The notes under the pieces: generated by a model
What the model was told of the DNA's origin: nothing
Database searches by the model: none
The model's input: only the letters and a program-made list of their open reading frames with translations
NCBI RefSeq assembly: GCF_900172315.1
Contig: NZ_FWFV01000001.1
Span: forward strand, 434,001 to 498,000
Length of the DNA: 64,000 bases
From: Palleronia marisminoris
GTDB lineage: Bacteria; Pseudomonadota; Alphaproteobacteria; Rhodobacterales; Rhodobacteraceae
Reading direction: 5' to 3'
Translations under genes and position numbers: made by a program
Part shown: positions 8,297 through 16,776 of the stretch, one piece after another
Position numbering within the stretch: the first letter of the stretch is position 1
Layout: the number at the start of each line of letters is the position of its first letter

Positions 8297-9475
8297 TTAG
8301 GCGACCGAGAACTTCAGAAGCTTGATCGCGGCGAAGTCGCTCACGTCGCCGCCCACGCGCTTGGTCGCGTAGAACAGGACGTGCGGCTTGGCCGAGAACG
8401 GATCGCGCAGGATGCGCAGGTCGGGACGTTCTGCCACGGTGTAGCCGGACGAGAAGTCACCGAAGGCGATGGCCGTGTTGCCCGCCGCGATGTCCGGCAT
8501 GTCCTCTGCGATCAGCACGGGGTAACCCATCAGGCGCGCCGGCTCATGGGCGGCCAAACCGTCCGACCAAAGGAAGCGGCCGTCGTTGTCCTTCAGGCGG
8601 CGAACCACCCCGGCGGTCTTCGAGTTCATCACGAAAGTCGCGTTGGCTCGGTATTCCGCACCCAGTGCGTAGATCAGATCCACGACTGCATCGACATCGC
8701 CGAAGGCGCCGTCGGCACCCGAGGCAACATAGCCGAGCGAGCCCCAGGTCCAGGACTGCTCTTCCACGATGTTGTGGCGTAGGAAGCCGCGGGGCTTTTC
8801 GTTGCCGTCGCCGATCACGAAGGCCGCAGCCTCGGCACGAGAGAACGTGTCCGCGATGCGGCCGGCAAGCCAACCCTCGATATCGAACGCCGCGTCGTCG
8901 AGCAGGCGCTGCGAAGCTTTCGGAAGGGCCGACAGCTCGTGCAGCGGGATCGAGATCCGGTCGATCTGGCCGGTCCCGGTCTCGGCCACACCAGAGATCT
9001 CCGAGGCCCAGCCGGACGCAAGGTCGCTGGTGTCGATCAGGACGTCGTACGAGGTCGACTCGACATTCACCACGGTTGCAATCTGGCGGATCGAGGCGGT
9101 GGACTTCAGGACGGCCTTGACGCTGTCCGAGGTCTGCGGATCGACGAGGTAGCCGCCGTCCGAGTTCACCGCCGTCGACAGGCCCTTGCCTTCGAGCACG
9201 AGGCCGCGCAGGGCATCGTCGTCGCCCGAGCGGATATAGGCTTCGAACGCCTTTTGGTGAGGCGCCTCGATCTCGGCCGCCGTGGCCAGGACGGGGCGCT
9301 GGGATTTGGTCTGCAGCATGATGTGTCGCTCTTCGTTGTGTTGAAGTCTGGTCTGAACGTCGTTCTTGAACGACTTGAGATCGCTGACGAAATCAGCCAT
9401 CGCATTCTGCACGTCGCGGATCGGATCGGGCGCGCACGCCTTCTCCGTCCGGACGCCGGGCCCGGTCGTGCTCAT
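8297..9475 (-). CDS. GTA major capsid protein, HK97 fold (g5)
   Basis: Major head subunit, 392 residues. The N-terminal third is the helical delta/scaffold domain (AMADFVSDLKSFKNDVQTRL) that the prohead protease removes; the mature part begins around residue 100 with STAVNSDGGYLVDPQTSD, the usual start of HK97-fold capsids, and continues with the conserved block containing ELSALPKASQRLLDDAAFDI. Start ATG 9475 has a good GAAGGAAG ribosome site. The gene is followed by 148 non-coding bases containing an inverted repeat, an unusual gap in this otherwise overlapping cluster. Confidence 0.95.
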   Translation of the reverse strand: MSTTGPGVRTEKACAPDPIRDVQNAMADFVSDLKSFKNDVQTRLQHNEERHIMLQTKSQRPVLATAAEIEAPHQKAFEAYIRSGDDDALRGLVLEGKGLSTAVNSDGGYLVDPQTSDSVKAVLKSTASIRQIATVVNVESTSYDVLIDTSDLASGWASEISGVAETGTGQIDRISIPLHELSALPKASQRLLDDAAFDIEGWLAGRIADTFSRAEAAAFVIGDGNEKPRGFLRHNIVEEQSWTWGSLGYVASGADGAFGDVDAVVDLIYALGAEYRANATFVMNSKTAGVVRRLKDNDGRFLWSDGLAAHEPARLMGYPVLIAEDMPDIAAGNTAIAFGDFSSGYTVAERPDLRILRDPFSAKPHVLFYATKRVGGDVSDFAAIKLLKFSVA

Positions 9476-9508
9476 CGTTGCTTCCTTCGATTTGTCGGAT
9501 CGGGGCCG

Positions 9509-10045
9509 TCAGGCGCCCGACAGTTCCCGGCTTGCGGTCCTGAAGACCTCTGCCAGATCGCGCCACGGGTCGGGCATCTCGTCGCCCTTCCGACCCACCC
9601 GCGCCTCCCGGAGCATCGGGAAGGTGACCAGAGACACCTCCCAGAGCTCCAGTTCGCTCAGGAGCCTTCCGCCCCCCGAACCCTTCGCAGCCCGCGTCAC
9701 GCGGTAGCCGATCGACAGCCCGTCGATGGCCCCCGCATTGATCAGCGCAGCCGCCTCGCGCCCCTTCTCGACTTCGGTCAGGATGCGCCCCTTGACCCAG
9801 AGACCCTGCGCGTCCTCGCGCACCTCGTCCCAGACGCCGATCGGTTGCGCCGGATCATGCTGCCACAGCATCTTGACCCGCTGTCCCTTCGCACCCAGCG
9901 CCGCCAGCGAAGCTGCGTAGGCCCCCCGCGCCACCATGTCGCCGCCCTGATCCTGCGCCCCGAACAACGAAGCATACCCCTCGATCACATGGCCTTCGCT
10001 GACCGTGACCTGCCCGAGGTCCACGAACTTCCGCTCAAGCTCCAT
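9509..10045 (-). CDS. GTA prohead protease, HK97 family U35/S78 (g4)
   Basis: Serine protease that matures the capsid, about 178 residues. The family pattern is seen: VIEGYASLFGAQDQGGD near the start, VKMLWQHDPAQPIGVW with the catalytic histidine, and GLSIGYRV with the catalytic serine, followed by ELELWEVSLVTFPML. ATG 10045 is preceded by GGAGGAG; a GTG at 10048 is an alternative. It begins three bases after the portal stop, so the small g3.5 gene that separates portal and protease in R. capsulatus is absent. Confidence 0.94.
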   Translation of the reverse strand: MELERKFVDLGQVTVSEGHVIEGYASLFGAQDQGGDMVARGAYAASLAALGAKGQRVKMLWQHDPAQPIGVWDEVREDAQGLWVKGRILTEVEKGREAAALINAGAIDGLSIGYRVTRAAKGSGGGRLLSELELWEVSLVTFPMLREARVGRKGDEMPDPWRDLAEVFRTASRELSGA

Positions 10046-10048
10046 CAC

Positions 10049-11209
10049 TCACTCCTCCGAGGGGGCGAGACCGAGAAGCGCCCGCTTCTCGGCATCGCTC
10101 AGAAAACTCGCGCCCGCGATCCGGGCCCATTGTGCATCGCGCTCGGCCGACAGCGCCGGCACGCGATCCAGATCCACCCGCAGCTCCAGGTCCTCGCCTG
10201 CGAACCCTTCCAGCCACTGCGCCAGCGACGCCGTGACCCGCGACGCCATCGGCAGCACCGTCAGCCGATAGAAGGCCCGGTGCGCCTCGGCATAGTTGGC
10301 GTAGGTCGCGTCCCCGGGGATCCCCAGCAGCATCGGCGGCACCCCAAAGGCCGTGGCGATCTCGCGCGCCGCCGACTCCTTGGTCTGCTGGAACTCCATG
10401 TCGGACGGAGAGAACCCCATCGGCTTCCAATCCAGCCCCCCTTCCAGCAGCATCGGCCGCCCGGCATTCCGCGCGCCTTGATGGTTCGCTTCGATCTCCG
10501 CCACCAGCCGGTCATATTGCTCGGGCGTCATCACGCTGCCGTCGCCGCCGTCGAACACGATCGCCCCCGAGGGCCGCGCCGCGTTGTCCAGAAGCGCCTT
10601 CGACCACCGCGACGCGCTGTTGTGCACGTCCATCGCCTGGGCCACCGCCTGCATCGGCGACAGCCCGTAGTGGTCGTCCTGCGGGTGGAAGCTCTTTACG
10701 TGGCAGACCGCCTCGGCCGGGAAGCGATGCGCCCGCCCGCTGACGCTGTAATCATAAGCCACCGGCCATCCGTCCGCGCCGGGCACCACGCTCATCCGCT
10801 CGGACCGCAGCACGTGCAGTTCCTCGGGAAGCCCTTCGCCCCCGACCGCCTCGACATAGCCGTCGCCGGTCAGCAGAAGCTGCCCGTACAGCGCTTCGAA
10901 CAACTCCGCCCGTCCCTGCGCCCCGTTCGGCCGGGACAGCAGCGTGACAACGGGGTGCACCTCCATCCGCGCGCCTTTCGCCTCCAGCACCAGCGGCAGC
11001 GCCGCCGCCGCCTCGGACACCAGCTTCACGCAGCGGAACACCACCGGGTTGCCCTGGAACCCCGACCGGGTCAGCGAGGCGGTGTCGCGCGGGCTCCAGG
11101 CCACCCGGCCCGCGCTCCCCGTGGCGATCCGCGAGGCGGTGAGCGCACCCGCAGCGCTCGCCTTGACCTCGACGGGCGCCGCACCGCCTCGCGTCAGAAA
11201 CTGAAACAT
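10049..11209 (-). CDS. GTA portal protein (g3)
   Basis: HK97-family portal protein, 386 residues, forming the ring through which DNA enters and leaves the head. Signs include GNPVVFRCVKLVSEAAAALP, the block YGQLLLTGDGYVEAVGGEG, FHPQDDHYGLSPMQA and AREIATAFGVPPMLLGIPGD, all in the order of phage_portal (TIGR01537). The start MFQFLTRGG at 11209 lies 11 bases after the terminase stop. A longer in-frame opening to 11773 reads antiparallel codons of the terminase in another frame and is rejected. Confidence 0.95.
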   Translation of the reverse strand: MFQFLTRGGAAPVEVKASAAGALTASRIATGSAGRVAWSPRDTASLTRSGFQGNPVVFRCVKLVSEAAAALPLVLEAKGARMEVHPVVTLLSRPNGAQGRAELFEALYGQLLLTGDGYVEAVGGEGLPEELHVLRSERMSVVPGADGWPVAYDYSVSGRAHRFPAEAVCHVKSFHPQDDHYGLSPMQAVAQAMDVHNSASRWSKALLDNAARPSGAIVFDGGDGSVMTPEQYDRLVAEIEANHQGARNAGRPMLLEGGLDWKPMGFSPSDMEFQQTKESAAREIATAFGVPPMLLGIPGDATYANYAEAHRAFYRLTVLPMASRVTASLAQWLEGFAGEDLELRVDLDRVPALSAERDAQWARIAGASFLSDAEKRALLGLAPSEE

Positions 11210-11220
11210 CACGTCTCTCC

Positions 11221-12549
11221 TCAAAGTCCCCGGACGCCCGGACGCATCGTGCGACCCAGCATCAGCTCCGTCAGAGCCCAGACCAGCGCATCGACCCGGT
11301 CGGGCGATCCCGCACCGCGAAATCCACCAACCGCCATCTGCACCATCTGGGCCTCCAATTCGTCCATCCGGCCCCGGTGGGCGACCCGCCCCTGTTCGTA
11401 GAGGGCCGCCACTGGTTCCGCTCGACTGACCTTGCCCCGTGACGCGTAAACGCCTCGGTAACTCACCGTACGGTCCACTTGGCGCAGGATCGCCTCGACC
11501 AGCTCGCCACCCTGGTTCACCTCGGCCACGACGCGGTCCGCACCGTGCCGGTGGTAGGCCGCGACAGCCGCCTGCGCCCATTCCAGCGGCGAGCCCTTCA
11601 CGGACGCATCCTCGATCACCACGGCCCGCTCGCCGTCTACGGTCAGGCCTGCCACGACGATCCCGCAGGTATCCGAATTCGCGCCGCCCGTGACCGGCGG
11701 GTCCACCGCCACCACGACTCGACTCAGCGCGCCCGTACCGCCCCGGCAACCCGACAGTTGCGATGAGGTCCAAAGCGCACCCTCGACATCCTCCAGAAGC
11801 CGCCCGTCCAGCTCCTGCAAGCCAAGCCGCGAGCCGCCGTACCGCCGCTCGACCTCCTCAAGGAACGAGGCCGCAAGGTTCGCCTTGTTGACCTGCGTCG
11901 CCGCATGGGTCCGCACGGTCGACTCCGCCTCCAGCAGCCGCTTCAGCACCGGCACGTTGCGCGGAGTCGTCGTCACGCATTGCCGCGGACGGTCACCCAA
12001 ACGCAGACAGAATTGCAGCATGTCCCAAGCCTCTTCGCCCCGGCGCCACTTGGCCAGCTCGTCCACCCAGGCCGCATCGAACTGCGGACCGCGCAGCGAC
12101 TCCGGGTCATGCGCCGAAAACGCCTGCGCCACCGCCCCGTTCGGCCAGACCAGCCGCTTGCGGGTCGATTCCCACTCCGGCCGCCGGTCGGGCGGCGAGC
12201 AGGCCAGAATACCCGACTCGCCAAAGATCATCACTTCGCGCACCTGGTCGAGCGTCTCGCCCACCAGCGCCATCCGCTTCGACACGCCGGGATCGAGGGG
12301 GCGCGCCCCCTCGACCATCGACCGCACCCACTCGGCCCCGGCGCGGGTCTTGCCCGCACCGCGCCCGCCAAGGATCACCCAGGACCGCCAGTCGCCCTCG
12401 GGCGGAAGCTGGTGCTCCATCGCCCAGAACTCGAACAGCCACGGCAGCGCCGTCAGCTCACCCTCGGTCAGCTCCGCCAGGAACCTCTCCTGCACCTCCA
12501 ACGGCGCGGAGGCGATCCAGGCGGCGCCCGATCTCGTCCCGCGCGGCAT
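11221..12549 (-). CDS. GTA large terminase / DNA packaging protein (g2)
   Basis: ATPase-nuclease that packages host DNA into the head, about 442 residues. The Walker A-like motif is GGRGAGKTRAGAEW, Walker B acidic residues are in AAWVDELAKWRRG, the coupling motif is CVTTTPRNVPVLKRL, and the nuclease domain starts at VVAVDPPVTGG with later acidic residues in VAEVNQGGE and PDRVDALVWAL. I start at ATG 12549 (MPRGTRSGAAWIASAP), since homologues begin right before the AWIxSAP segment; upstream ATGs at 12570 and 12636 are possible. It overlaps g1 by 92 bases in another frame. Confidence 0.94.
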   Translation of the reverse strand: MPRGTRSGAAWIASAPLEVQERFLAELTEGELTALPWLFEFWAMEHQLPPEGDWRSWVILGGRGAGKTRAGAEWVRSMVEGARPLDPGVSKRMALVGETLDQVREVMIFGESGILACSPPDRRPEWESTRKRLVWPNGAVAQAFSAHDPESLRGPQFDAAWVDELAKWRRGEEAWDMLQFCLRLGDRPRQCVTTTPRNVPVLKRLLEAESTVRTHAATQVNKANLAASFLEEVERRYGGSRLGLQELDGRLLEDVEGALWTSSQLSGCRGGTGALSRVVVAVDPPVTGGANSDTCGIVVAGLTVDGERAVVIEDASVKGSPLEWAQAAVAAYHRHGADRVVAEVNQGGELVEAILRQVDRTVSYRGVYASRGKVSRAEPVAALYEQGRVAHRGRMDELEAQMVQMAVGGFRGAGSPDRVDALVWALTELMLGRTMRPGVRGL

Positions 12550-12817
12550 CGAAGTCGATGGCGTAGTCATGGACGATCCCGGCCCGCTTGCGCCGGGCCT
12601 CGTCGAGCCGTTTCCTTTCGCTGAAGACATGGTCAATCGCCCTTTGCACCGCGCTTACGCACTTCTTCACCTCTGAATCCGGCACCGCGTCGCCCTCACG
12701 AACGCGGTCCTTCATCTCGCCCAGCTCGATCAGCAGTTCCGTGAACTGATGTTCCGCCAGCTCCAGCACGCACTCGTCGTGTTCGTGCCCCGTTCCTTCC
12801 ACCCGTATGATCGTCAT
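12458..12817 (-). CDS. GTA small terminase-like protein (g1)
   Basis: First gene of the GTA cluster, 119 residues, placed where g1, the small terminase subunit, lies in R. capsulatus. It is predicted mostly helical, with charged heptad-like stretches (ELAEHQFTELLIELGEMKDR, KKCVSAVQRAIDHVF), as expected for an oligomeric DNA-binding terminase subunit. The C-terminal 30 residues overlap g2 in a different frame. No sequence motif alone proves the function; the call rests on position, size and helical pattern. Confidence 0.72.
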   Translation of the reverse strand: MTIIRVEGTGHEHDECVLELAEHQFTELLIELGEMKDRVREGDAVPDSEVKKCVSAVQRAIDHVFSERKRLDEARRKRAGIVHDYAIDFDAARDEIGRRLDRLRAVGGAGEVPGGADRG

Positions 12818-12961
12818 CGACCCCTGCCCCCCAGCAAAGTTGGTCTCCGATCCAAGAGCCGCGCCCCCTCGACGCCGCCACCAGCAAGACCTGTTTTCGC
12901 GGGAAATCCTGAAACGCGGCCAACCCGACCGGCCGCTGGATCACGACGGTGCGATCAGCCC

Positions 12962-12978
12962 GCGCAAACCGTTGTCGC
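12962..12978. promoter_or_regulatory. Imperfect dyad upstream of the GTA cluster
   Basis: A 17-base sequence (GCGCAAACCGTTGTCGC) reads the same on both strands at 11 of 17 positions. It lies about 145 bases upstream of g1 and just beyond the mltG terminator, within the only non-coding segment from which the GTA genes could be transcribed. It could be a regulator site for the cluster. No CtrA full site (TTAA-N7-TTAA) and no strong -35/-10 pair was seen there. Confidence 0.25.
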
Positions 12979-12984
12979 AAAACG

Positions 12985-13010
12985 AAAAAGGACGGCCGAA
13001 GCCGCCCTTT
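12985..13010 (-). terminator. Rho-independent terminator after mltG
   Basis: On the minus strand a 7-bp GC stem (GGGCGGC/GCCGTCC, one G-U pair) with a TTCG tetraloop is followed by five T. It lies 24 bases after the mltG stop and separates mltG transcription from the GTA cluster downstream. Confidence 0.8.
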
Positions 13011-13033
13011 CCGAGATGTTCCTGCGCCGGGTC

Positions 13034-14191
13034 TTAATTCGCCGCGCGCTCGGCCTCGATCTCGCGCCACCGTGCCACGTTGCGATTGTGCTCATCCAGC
13101 GAGGTTGCGAAGGCGTGCCCGCCCGTCCCGTCTGCCACGAAGTACAGATACTCCGTCGAGTCGGGGTTCAGCGCCGCCTCGATTGCTTCAAGGCCGGGAT
13201 TCGCGATCGGAGTCGGCGGCAGCCCGTCGATCCGATAGGTGTTGTAGGGCGTCTCGGCATCCAACTCGGACTGCCGCAGCCCCCGGCCCAGCACGCCCTG
13301 CCCGTTCGTCACGCCGTAGATCACCGTGGGGTCGGTCTGCAGCCGCATCCCCTGCTTCAGCCGGTTCACGAACACGCTCGCCACCTGCCCGCGCTCCGCG
13401 GCCACGCCGGTTTCCTTCTCGACGATCGAGGCCATGATCAGCGCCTCTTCGGCGGTGTCATAGGGCAGATCGCTCGCCCGGTTTTCCCACGCCGCGGCCA
13501 GCCGCTCTTCCTGCCGCGCCTCCATCCGCGCCAGGAGGTTCGGCCGCGAGTCACCCGGGCTCACCTCGTAGCTGTCGGGCGCCAGTATGCCCTCGTCCGG
13601 CACGTCCGAGACGGTGCCGTCCAGGAAATCCACCGCCTTCAGCGCCTCGACGATCCGCCACGAGGTCACCCCCTCGGCCACCGCGACGCGGTAGCGCGTG
13701 TCCGCCTCATCGCGCACCCCGGTATATATCTCGGGCGCCTCGCCCTCGGCCGCGGGGTCGAACTCGGCTTTGTCCTCGAAGCGGTTGGTTGCCGGGTCCA
13801 GCTCGCGCACCTCGATCTGCTGGGCGTTCACCCCGATGCGATAGACCACCTCGGTCCCACAGGTCGATTGCCCGCCCCGCGTGACGATGCCGACGATATC
13901 CTCCATGGACGATTCTTCCGGCACCAGGAAAGAGCCCGCCTTCAGCTGGTCCGATCGCTCCGTATAATCGGCCCCGATCCGCATCAACTGCGGAGAGGTC
14001 ACCGCCCCCTGCTTTTCCAGGTCCTGGGTGACGCGGTTGAAGCTCGACCCCGGCTCGACTCGCAGGCAGATGGCCTGTGCCAGCGGGCCCGGCTGATTGT
14101 ACTCGTTCACCCCCCAGCCGATCAGCCCCGCCAGCGCCACCAGCGCGACGATCAGCAGGGTCATTCCGTTGGCGGCGACGTGCTTCCACAT
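13034..14191 (-). CDS. mltG: Endolytic murein transglycosylase MltG
   Basis: Membrane-anchored lytic transglycosylase that cuts nascent glycan strands and releases the undecaprenyl anchor, 385 residues. A single N-terminal membrane segment (about residues 8-27, LLIVALVALAGLIGW) is followed by a LysM-like region and the YceG/MltG catalytic domain with the family motif IMASIVEKETG (catalytic Glu) and VASVFVNRLKQGMRLQTDPT, then VIYGVTNGQ. The C-terminal LPPTPIANPGLEAIEAAL and YFVADGTGGHAFA are also diagnostic. The start overlaps the fabF stop by one base, so the two are coupled, a common arrangement in Rhodobacterales. Confidence 0.95.
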   Translation of the reverse strand: MWKHVAANGMTLLIVALVALAGLIGWGVNEYNQPGPLAQAICLRVEPGSSFNRVTQDLEKQGAVTSPQLMRIGADYTERSDQLKAGSFLVPEESSMEDIVGIVTRGGQSTCGTEVVYRIGVNAQQIEVRELDPATNRFEDKAEFDPAAEGEAPEIYTGVRDEADTRYRVAVAEGVTSWRIVEALKAVDFLDGTVSDVPDEGILAPDSYEVSPGDSRPNLLARMEARQEERLAAAWENRASDLPYDTAEEALIMASIVEKETGVAAERGQVASVFVNRLKQGMRLQTDPTVIYGVTNGQGVLGRGLRQSELDAETPYNTYRIDGLPPTPIANPGLEAIEAALNPDSTEYLYFVADGTGGHAFATSLDEHNRNVARWREIEAERAAN

Positions 14192-15459
14192 CAGGCAGCC
14201 ACCCGCCGCAGCAGCAGAACGGCGTTCGTGCCGCCGAAGCCGAACGAGTTGGACAGCGCCACGTCGATCTCGCGCTCGACCTTCTTGCCGGGCGCCAGGT
14301 CGATCACCGCATCCTCGGGCGGCGTGTCCAGGTTCAGCGTCGGCGGAGCGACCTGGTCACGGATCGCCAGCGCCGAGAAGATCGCCTCGATCGCGCCCGC
14401 AGCCCCCAGAAGGTGCCCCGTCGCGGACTTGGTCGAACTCATCGTGGCCTTGGTCGCATGGTCGCCCAGAAGGCGCTGCACCGCGCCCATCTCGATCGTG
14501 TCGGCCATGGTCGAGGTGCCGTGGGCGTTGACGTAGTCGATGTCGCTCACCTCGATGCCGGCGCCGCGGACGGCCGCCCGCATGGCACGCTCGGCCCCCT
14601 CGTGGTTCGGCGGCGGCGCGGTGATGTGGTGCGCATCACCCGACATGCCGTAGCCGATCACTTCGGCATAGATCTTGGCGCCCCGCGCCTTCGCCCGCTC
14701 GTAATCCTCGAGGACCACGATCCCCGAGCCTTCGCCCATGACGAACCCGTCGCGATCCTTGTCCCATGGGCGCGAGGCCGCCGTGGGGTCGTCGCGATAC
14801 TTCGTCGACAGCGCCTTGCAGGCATTGAACCCGGCGATCCCGATCTCGTTGATGGCGCTTTCCGCGCCGCCCGCGATCATCACGTCGGCGTCGCCCAGCC
14901 GGATCATGCGGCTGGCGTCGCCGATCGCGTGCGAGCCGGTCGAGCAGGCCGTCACGACCGAATGGTTCGGGCCGCGGTAGCCGTACTTGATCGACACCTG
15001 CCCCGAGATCAGGTTGATCAGCGAGCCCGGGATGAAGAACGGCGACACCCGGCGCGCGCCCTTGTCCCGGATCAGGTAGGCCGTCTCGGCAATGGTGCCG
15101 AGCCCCCCGATCCCCGAGCCGATCATCACGCCGATGCGCTCCATCTCCTCGGTGCTTTCGCCGCCAAGGCCCGCATCCTTGATCGCCTGGTCAGCCGCGG
15201 CCATCCCGTAGAGGATGAACTGGTCGACCTTGCGCTGCTCCTTGGGCTCCATCCAGTCGTCGGGGTTGAAGGTCCCGTCCGACCCGTCGCCCTTCGGCAC
15301 TTCGCAGGCATAGTTCGTCGCTAGGTGGTTGGCATCGAACTGCTGGATCGTGCCCGCGCCCGATTGTCCGTCGAGGATGCGCGACCACGTCGCTTCGACT
15401 CCGCAGGCAAGGGGGCTGACCATACCCATGCCGGTGATGACTACACGCCGAGACTCCAT
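14191..15459 (-). CDS. fabF: Beta-ketoacyl-ACP synthase II
   Basis: Condensing enzyme that elongates acyl-ACP with malonyl-ACP in fatty acid synthesis, 422 residues. The active-site cysteine is in TACSTGSHAIGDA, the two catalytic histidines are in VNAHGTSTMADT and SATGHLLGAAGAIEA, and the C-terminus has SNSFGFGGTNAVLLL. Start MESRRVVITGMGMVSPLACG is the family's usual opening and has a GAGGGG ribosome site. It follows acpP on the same strand beyond a terminator, and overlaps mltG by one base. Confidence 0.97.
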   Translation of the reverse strand: MESRRVVITGMGMVSPLACGVEATWSRILDGQSGAGTIQQFDANHLATNYACEVPKGDGSDGTFNPDDWMEPKEQRKVDQFILYGMAAADQAIKDAGLGGESTEEMERIGVMIGSGIGGLGTIAETAYLIRDKGARRVSPFFIPGSLINLISGQVSIKYGYRGPNHSVVTACSTGSHAIGDASRMIRLGDADVMIAGGAESAINEIGIAGFNACKALSTKYRDDPTAASRPWDKDRDGFVMGEGSGIVVLEDYERAKARGAKIYAEVIGYGMSGDAHHITAPPPNHEGAERAMRAAVRGAGIEVSDIDYVNAHGTSTMADTIEMGAVQRLLGDHATKATMSSTKSATGHLLGAAGAIEAIFSALAIRDQVAPPTLNLDTPPEDAVIDLAPGKKVEREIDVALSNSFGFGGTNAVLLLRRVAA

Positions 15460-15559
15460 GCTCGCCCCTCCTTCAATTCACGCCAGCCTGATACACGCGG
15501 CAGGCGCAGGAGGAAAGAGCGGCGCCCGCACCACGCGTCATGTCGCCTCCGGGAAACGC

Positions 15560-15592
15560 AAAAGGCGCGCCCCCTTGCGGAGGACGCGCCCT
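15560..15592 (-). terminator. Terminator after acpP
   Basis: On the minus strand a 9-bp stem (GGCGCGTCC with GGGCGCGCC, including one G-U pair) around a short loop ends in four T. It sits 30 bases after the acpP stop and before fabF, so the very abundant acpP transcript can stop here while some reads on into fabF. Confidence 0.75.
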
Positions 15593-15621
15593 TGCCGAAC
15601 CTCGCGGTCCGAATGGATGCC

Positions 15622-15861
15622 TCAGACGGCGCCCTTGATGTAGTTCACGGCGTCGCCGAAGGTCTGGATGTTCTCGGCGGCGTCGTCGGGAATCTCGATC
15701 CCGAACTCTTCCTCGAAGGCCATGACCAGCTCGACCGTATCGAGGCTGTCCGCGCCCAGATCGTCGATGAACGAGGCGTTCTCGGTGACCTTCTCTTCTT
15801 CGACGCCGAGATGCTCGACGACTTTGTTGCGGACGCGCTTTTCGATATCGTTGTCGCTCAT
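15622..15861 (-). CDS. acpP: Acyl carrier protein
   Basis: Small acidic carrier of growing acyl chains, 79 residues. Ser39 in [19 protein letters not shown] is the phosphopantetheine attachment site. The first residues ([20 protein letters not shown]) fit the family; ATG 15861 has a GAGGAAG ribosome site. It has its own likely promoter and a terminator, and sits between fabG and fabF in the standard fab order. Confidence 0.98.
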   Translation of the reverse strand: MSDNDIEKRVRNKVVEHLGVEEEKVTENASFIDDLGADSLDTVELVMAFEEEFGIEIPDDAAENIQTFGDAVNYIKGAV

Positions 15862-15991
15862 GGTTCTTCCTCTTTTGCTCCGGGCTTTCCCGTCAATGGT
15901 CGCCCGCTCGGGCAAAATCTGTACCGCCGCCCGCTTCTTTACAAGGGATCGCCGCGCGGACGGTCAGCGCGGCGACGAAAAAGGTGCGCCG

Positions 15992-16019
15992 CCTATAGCA
16001 TATGGCTCGGCGGTGGCAA
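15992..16019 (-). promoter_or_regulatory. Likely acpP promoter
   Basis: On the minus strand TTGCCA is separated by 16 bases from TATAGG, a good sigma-70 match for this group. It would start transcription about 125 bases before acpP, giving a fairly long leader, and lies just beyond the end of fabG. Confidence 0.45.
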
Positions 16020-16022
16020 ACG

Positions 16023-16037
16023 AAAACGCCGAGGCGT
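16023..16037 (-). terminator. Possible weak terminator at the end of fabG
   Basis: A short hairpin (ACGCC/GGCGT) beginning on the fabG stop codon is followed by TTTCGTTT on the minus strand. The stem is only five pairs with a tiny loop, so termination is probably partial. Confidence 0.35.
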
Positions 16038-16774
16038 CAGAACATCGCCATGCCGCCATTCACATGCAGCGTCTCGCCCGTGATGTAGGCCGCCTCGCGG
16101 CTGGCAAGGTACAGGACGGCCGCGGCGATCTCGTCCGCCTCGCCCATGCGCCCCGTCGGAATCCGCCCCAGAAGGCCCTCTTTCTGGTCGTCCGTCAGCT
16201 TGTCGGTCATCGCGGTTGCGATGAAGCCCGGCGCCACGCAGTTCACCGTCACGCCGCGGCTTGCGACTTCCTGTGCAAGGCTTTTCGAGAACCCCACCAT
16301 GCCCGCCTTGGCAGCGGCATAGTTGGCCTGACCCGGATTGCCGGTGGCACCGACCACGGACGAGATATTCACGATCCGGCCCCACTTGGCCTTCATCATC
16401 CCCCGCAGCACCGCCTGGCTGAGCTTCGCCACCGCCGTCAGGTTCACGTCGATGACGGTCTGCCAATCGTCGTCCGACATCCGCAGCATCAACTGGTCGC
16501 GCGTGACGCCGGCGTTGTTCACCAGGATATCCAGCGACCCCATCGCCTCGGTCGCCCGTTTCGGCAGCGCCTTCAGCGCCTCGGCATCACCCAGGTTGCA
16601 GGGCAGGACATGAGCGCCCTCGCCCAGTTCCTCGGCCAGCGCCTGAAGCGGCTCTTCGCGGGTGCCGGACAGCCCCACCTGGGCCCCCGCACCGTGCAGG
16701 ACGCGCGCGATCTCGCCCCCGATCCCGCCCGAGGCGCCGGTGATCAGCGCCGCCTTTCCCGTCAGATCGAACAT
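16037..16774 (-). CDS. fabG: 3-oxoacyl-ACP reductase FabG
   Basis: NADPH-dependent short-chain dehydrogenase that reduces 3-oxoacyl-ACP, 245 residues. The nucleotide motif is TGASGGIGGEIA, NNAGV is present, and the catalytic Ser-Tyr-Lys is visible in NISSVVGATGNPGQANYAAAKAG. The ATG at 16774 has an AGGAAGG ribosome site at correct spacing, so a TTG six bases upstream that overlaps fabD is not used. It follows fabD with a two-base gap. Confidence 0.97.
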   Translation of the reverse strand: MFDLTGKAALITGASGGIGGEIARVLHGAGAQVGLSGTREEPLQALAEELGEGAHVLPCNLGDAEALKALPKRATEAMGSLDILVNNAGVTRDQLMLRMSDDDWQTVIDVNLTAVAKLSQAVLRGMMKAKWGRIVNISSVVGATGNPGQANYAAAKAGMVGFSKSLAQEVASRGVTVNCVAPGFIATAMTDKLTDDQKEGLLGRIPTGRMGEADEIAAAVLYLASREAAYITGETLHVNGGMAMF

Positions 16775-16776
16775 GC

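Noticed and set aside
8939-11401. Open frame of 820 codons on the plus strand across capsid, protease and portal genes
   Set aside because: Shadow of three well-identified minus-strand genes; low complexity and no domain.
10049-11773. Longer portal protein starting at 11773
   Set aside because: The extension overlaps the terminase in another frame and lacks family similarity; ATG 11209 fits the family.
12818-13033. CtrA-type TTAA-N7-TTAA site before the GTA genes
   Set aside because: Searched by eye on both strands and not found.
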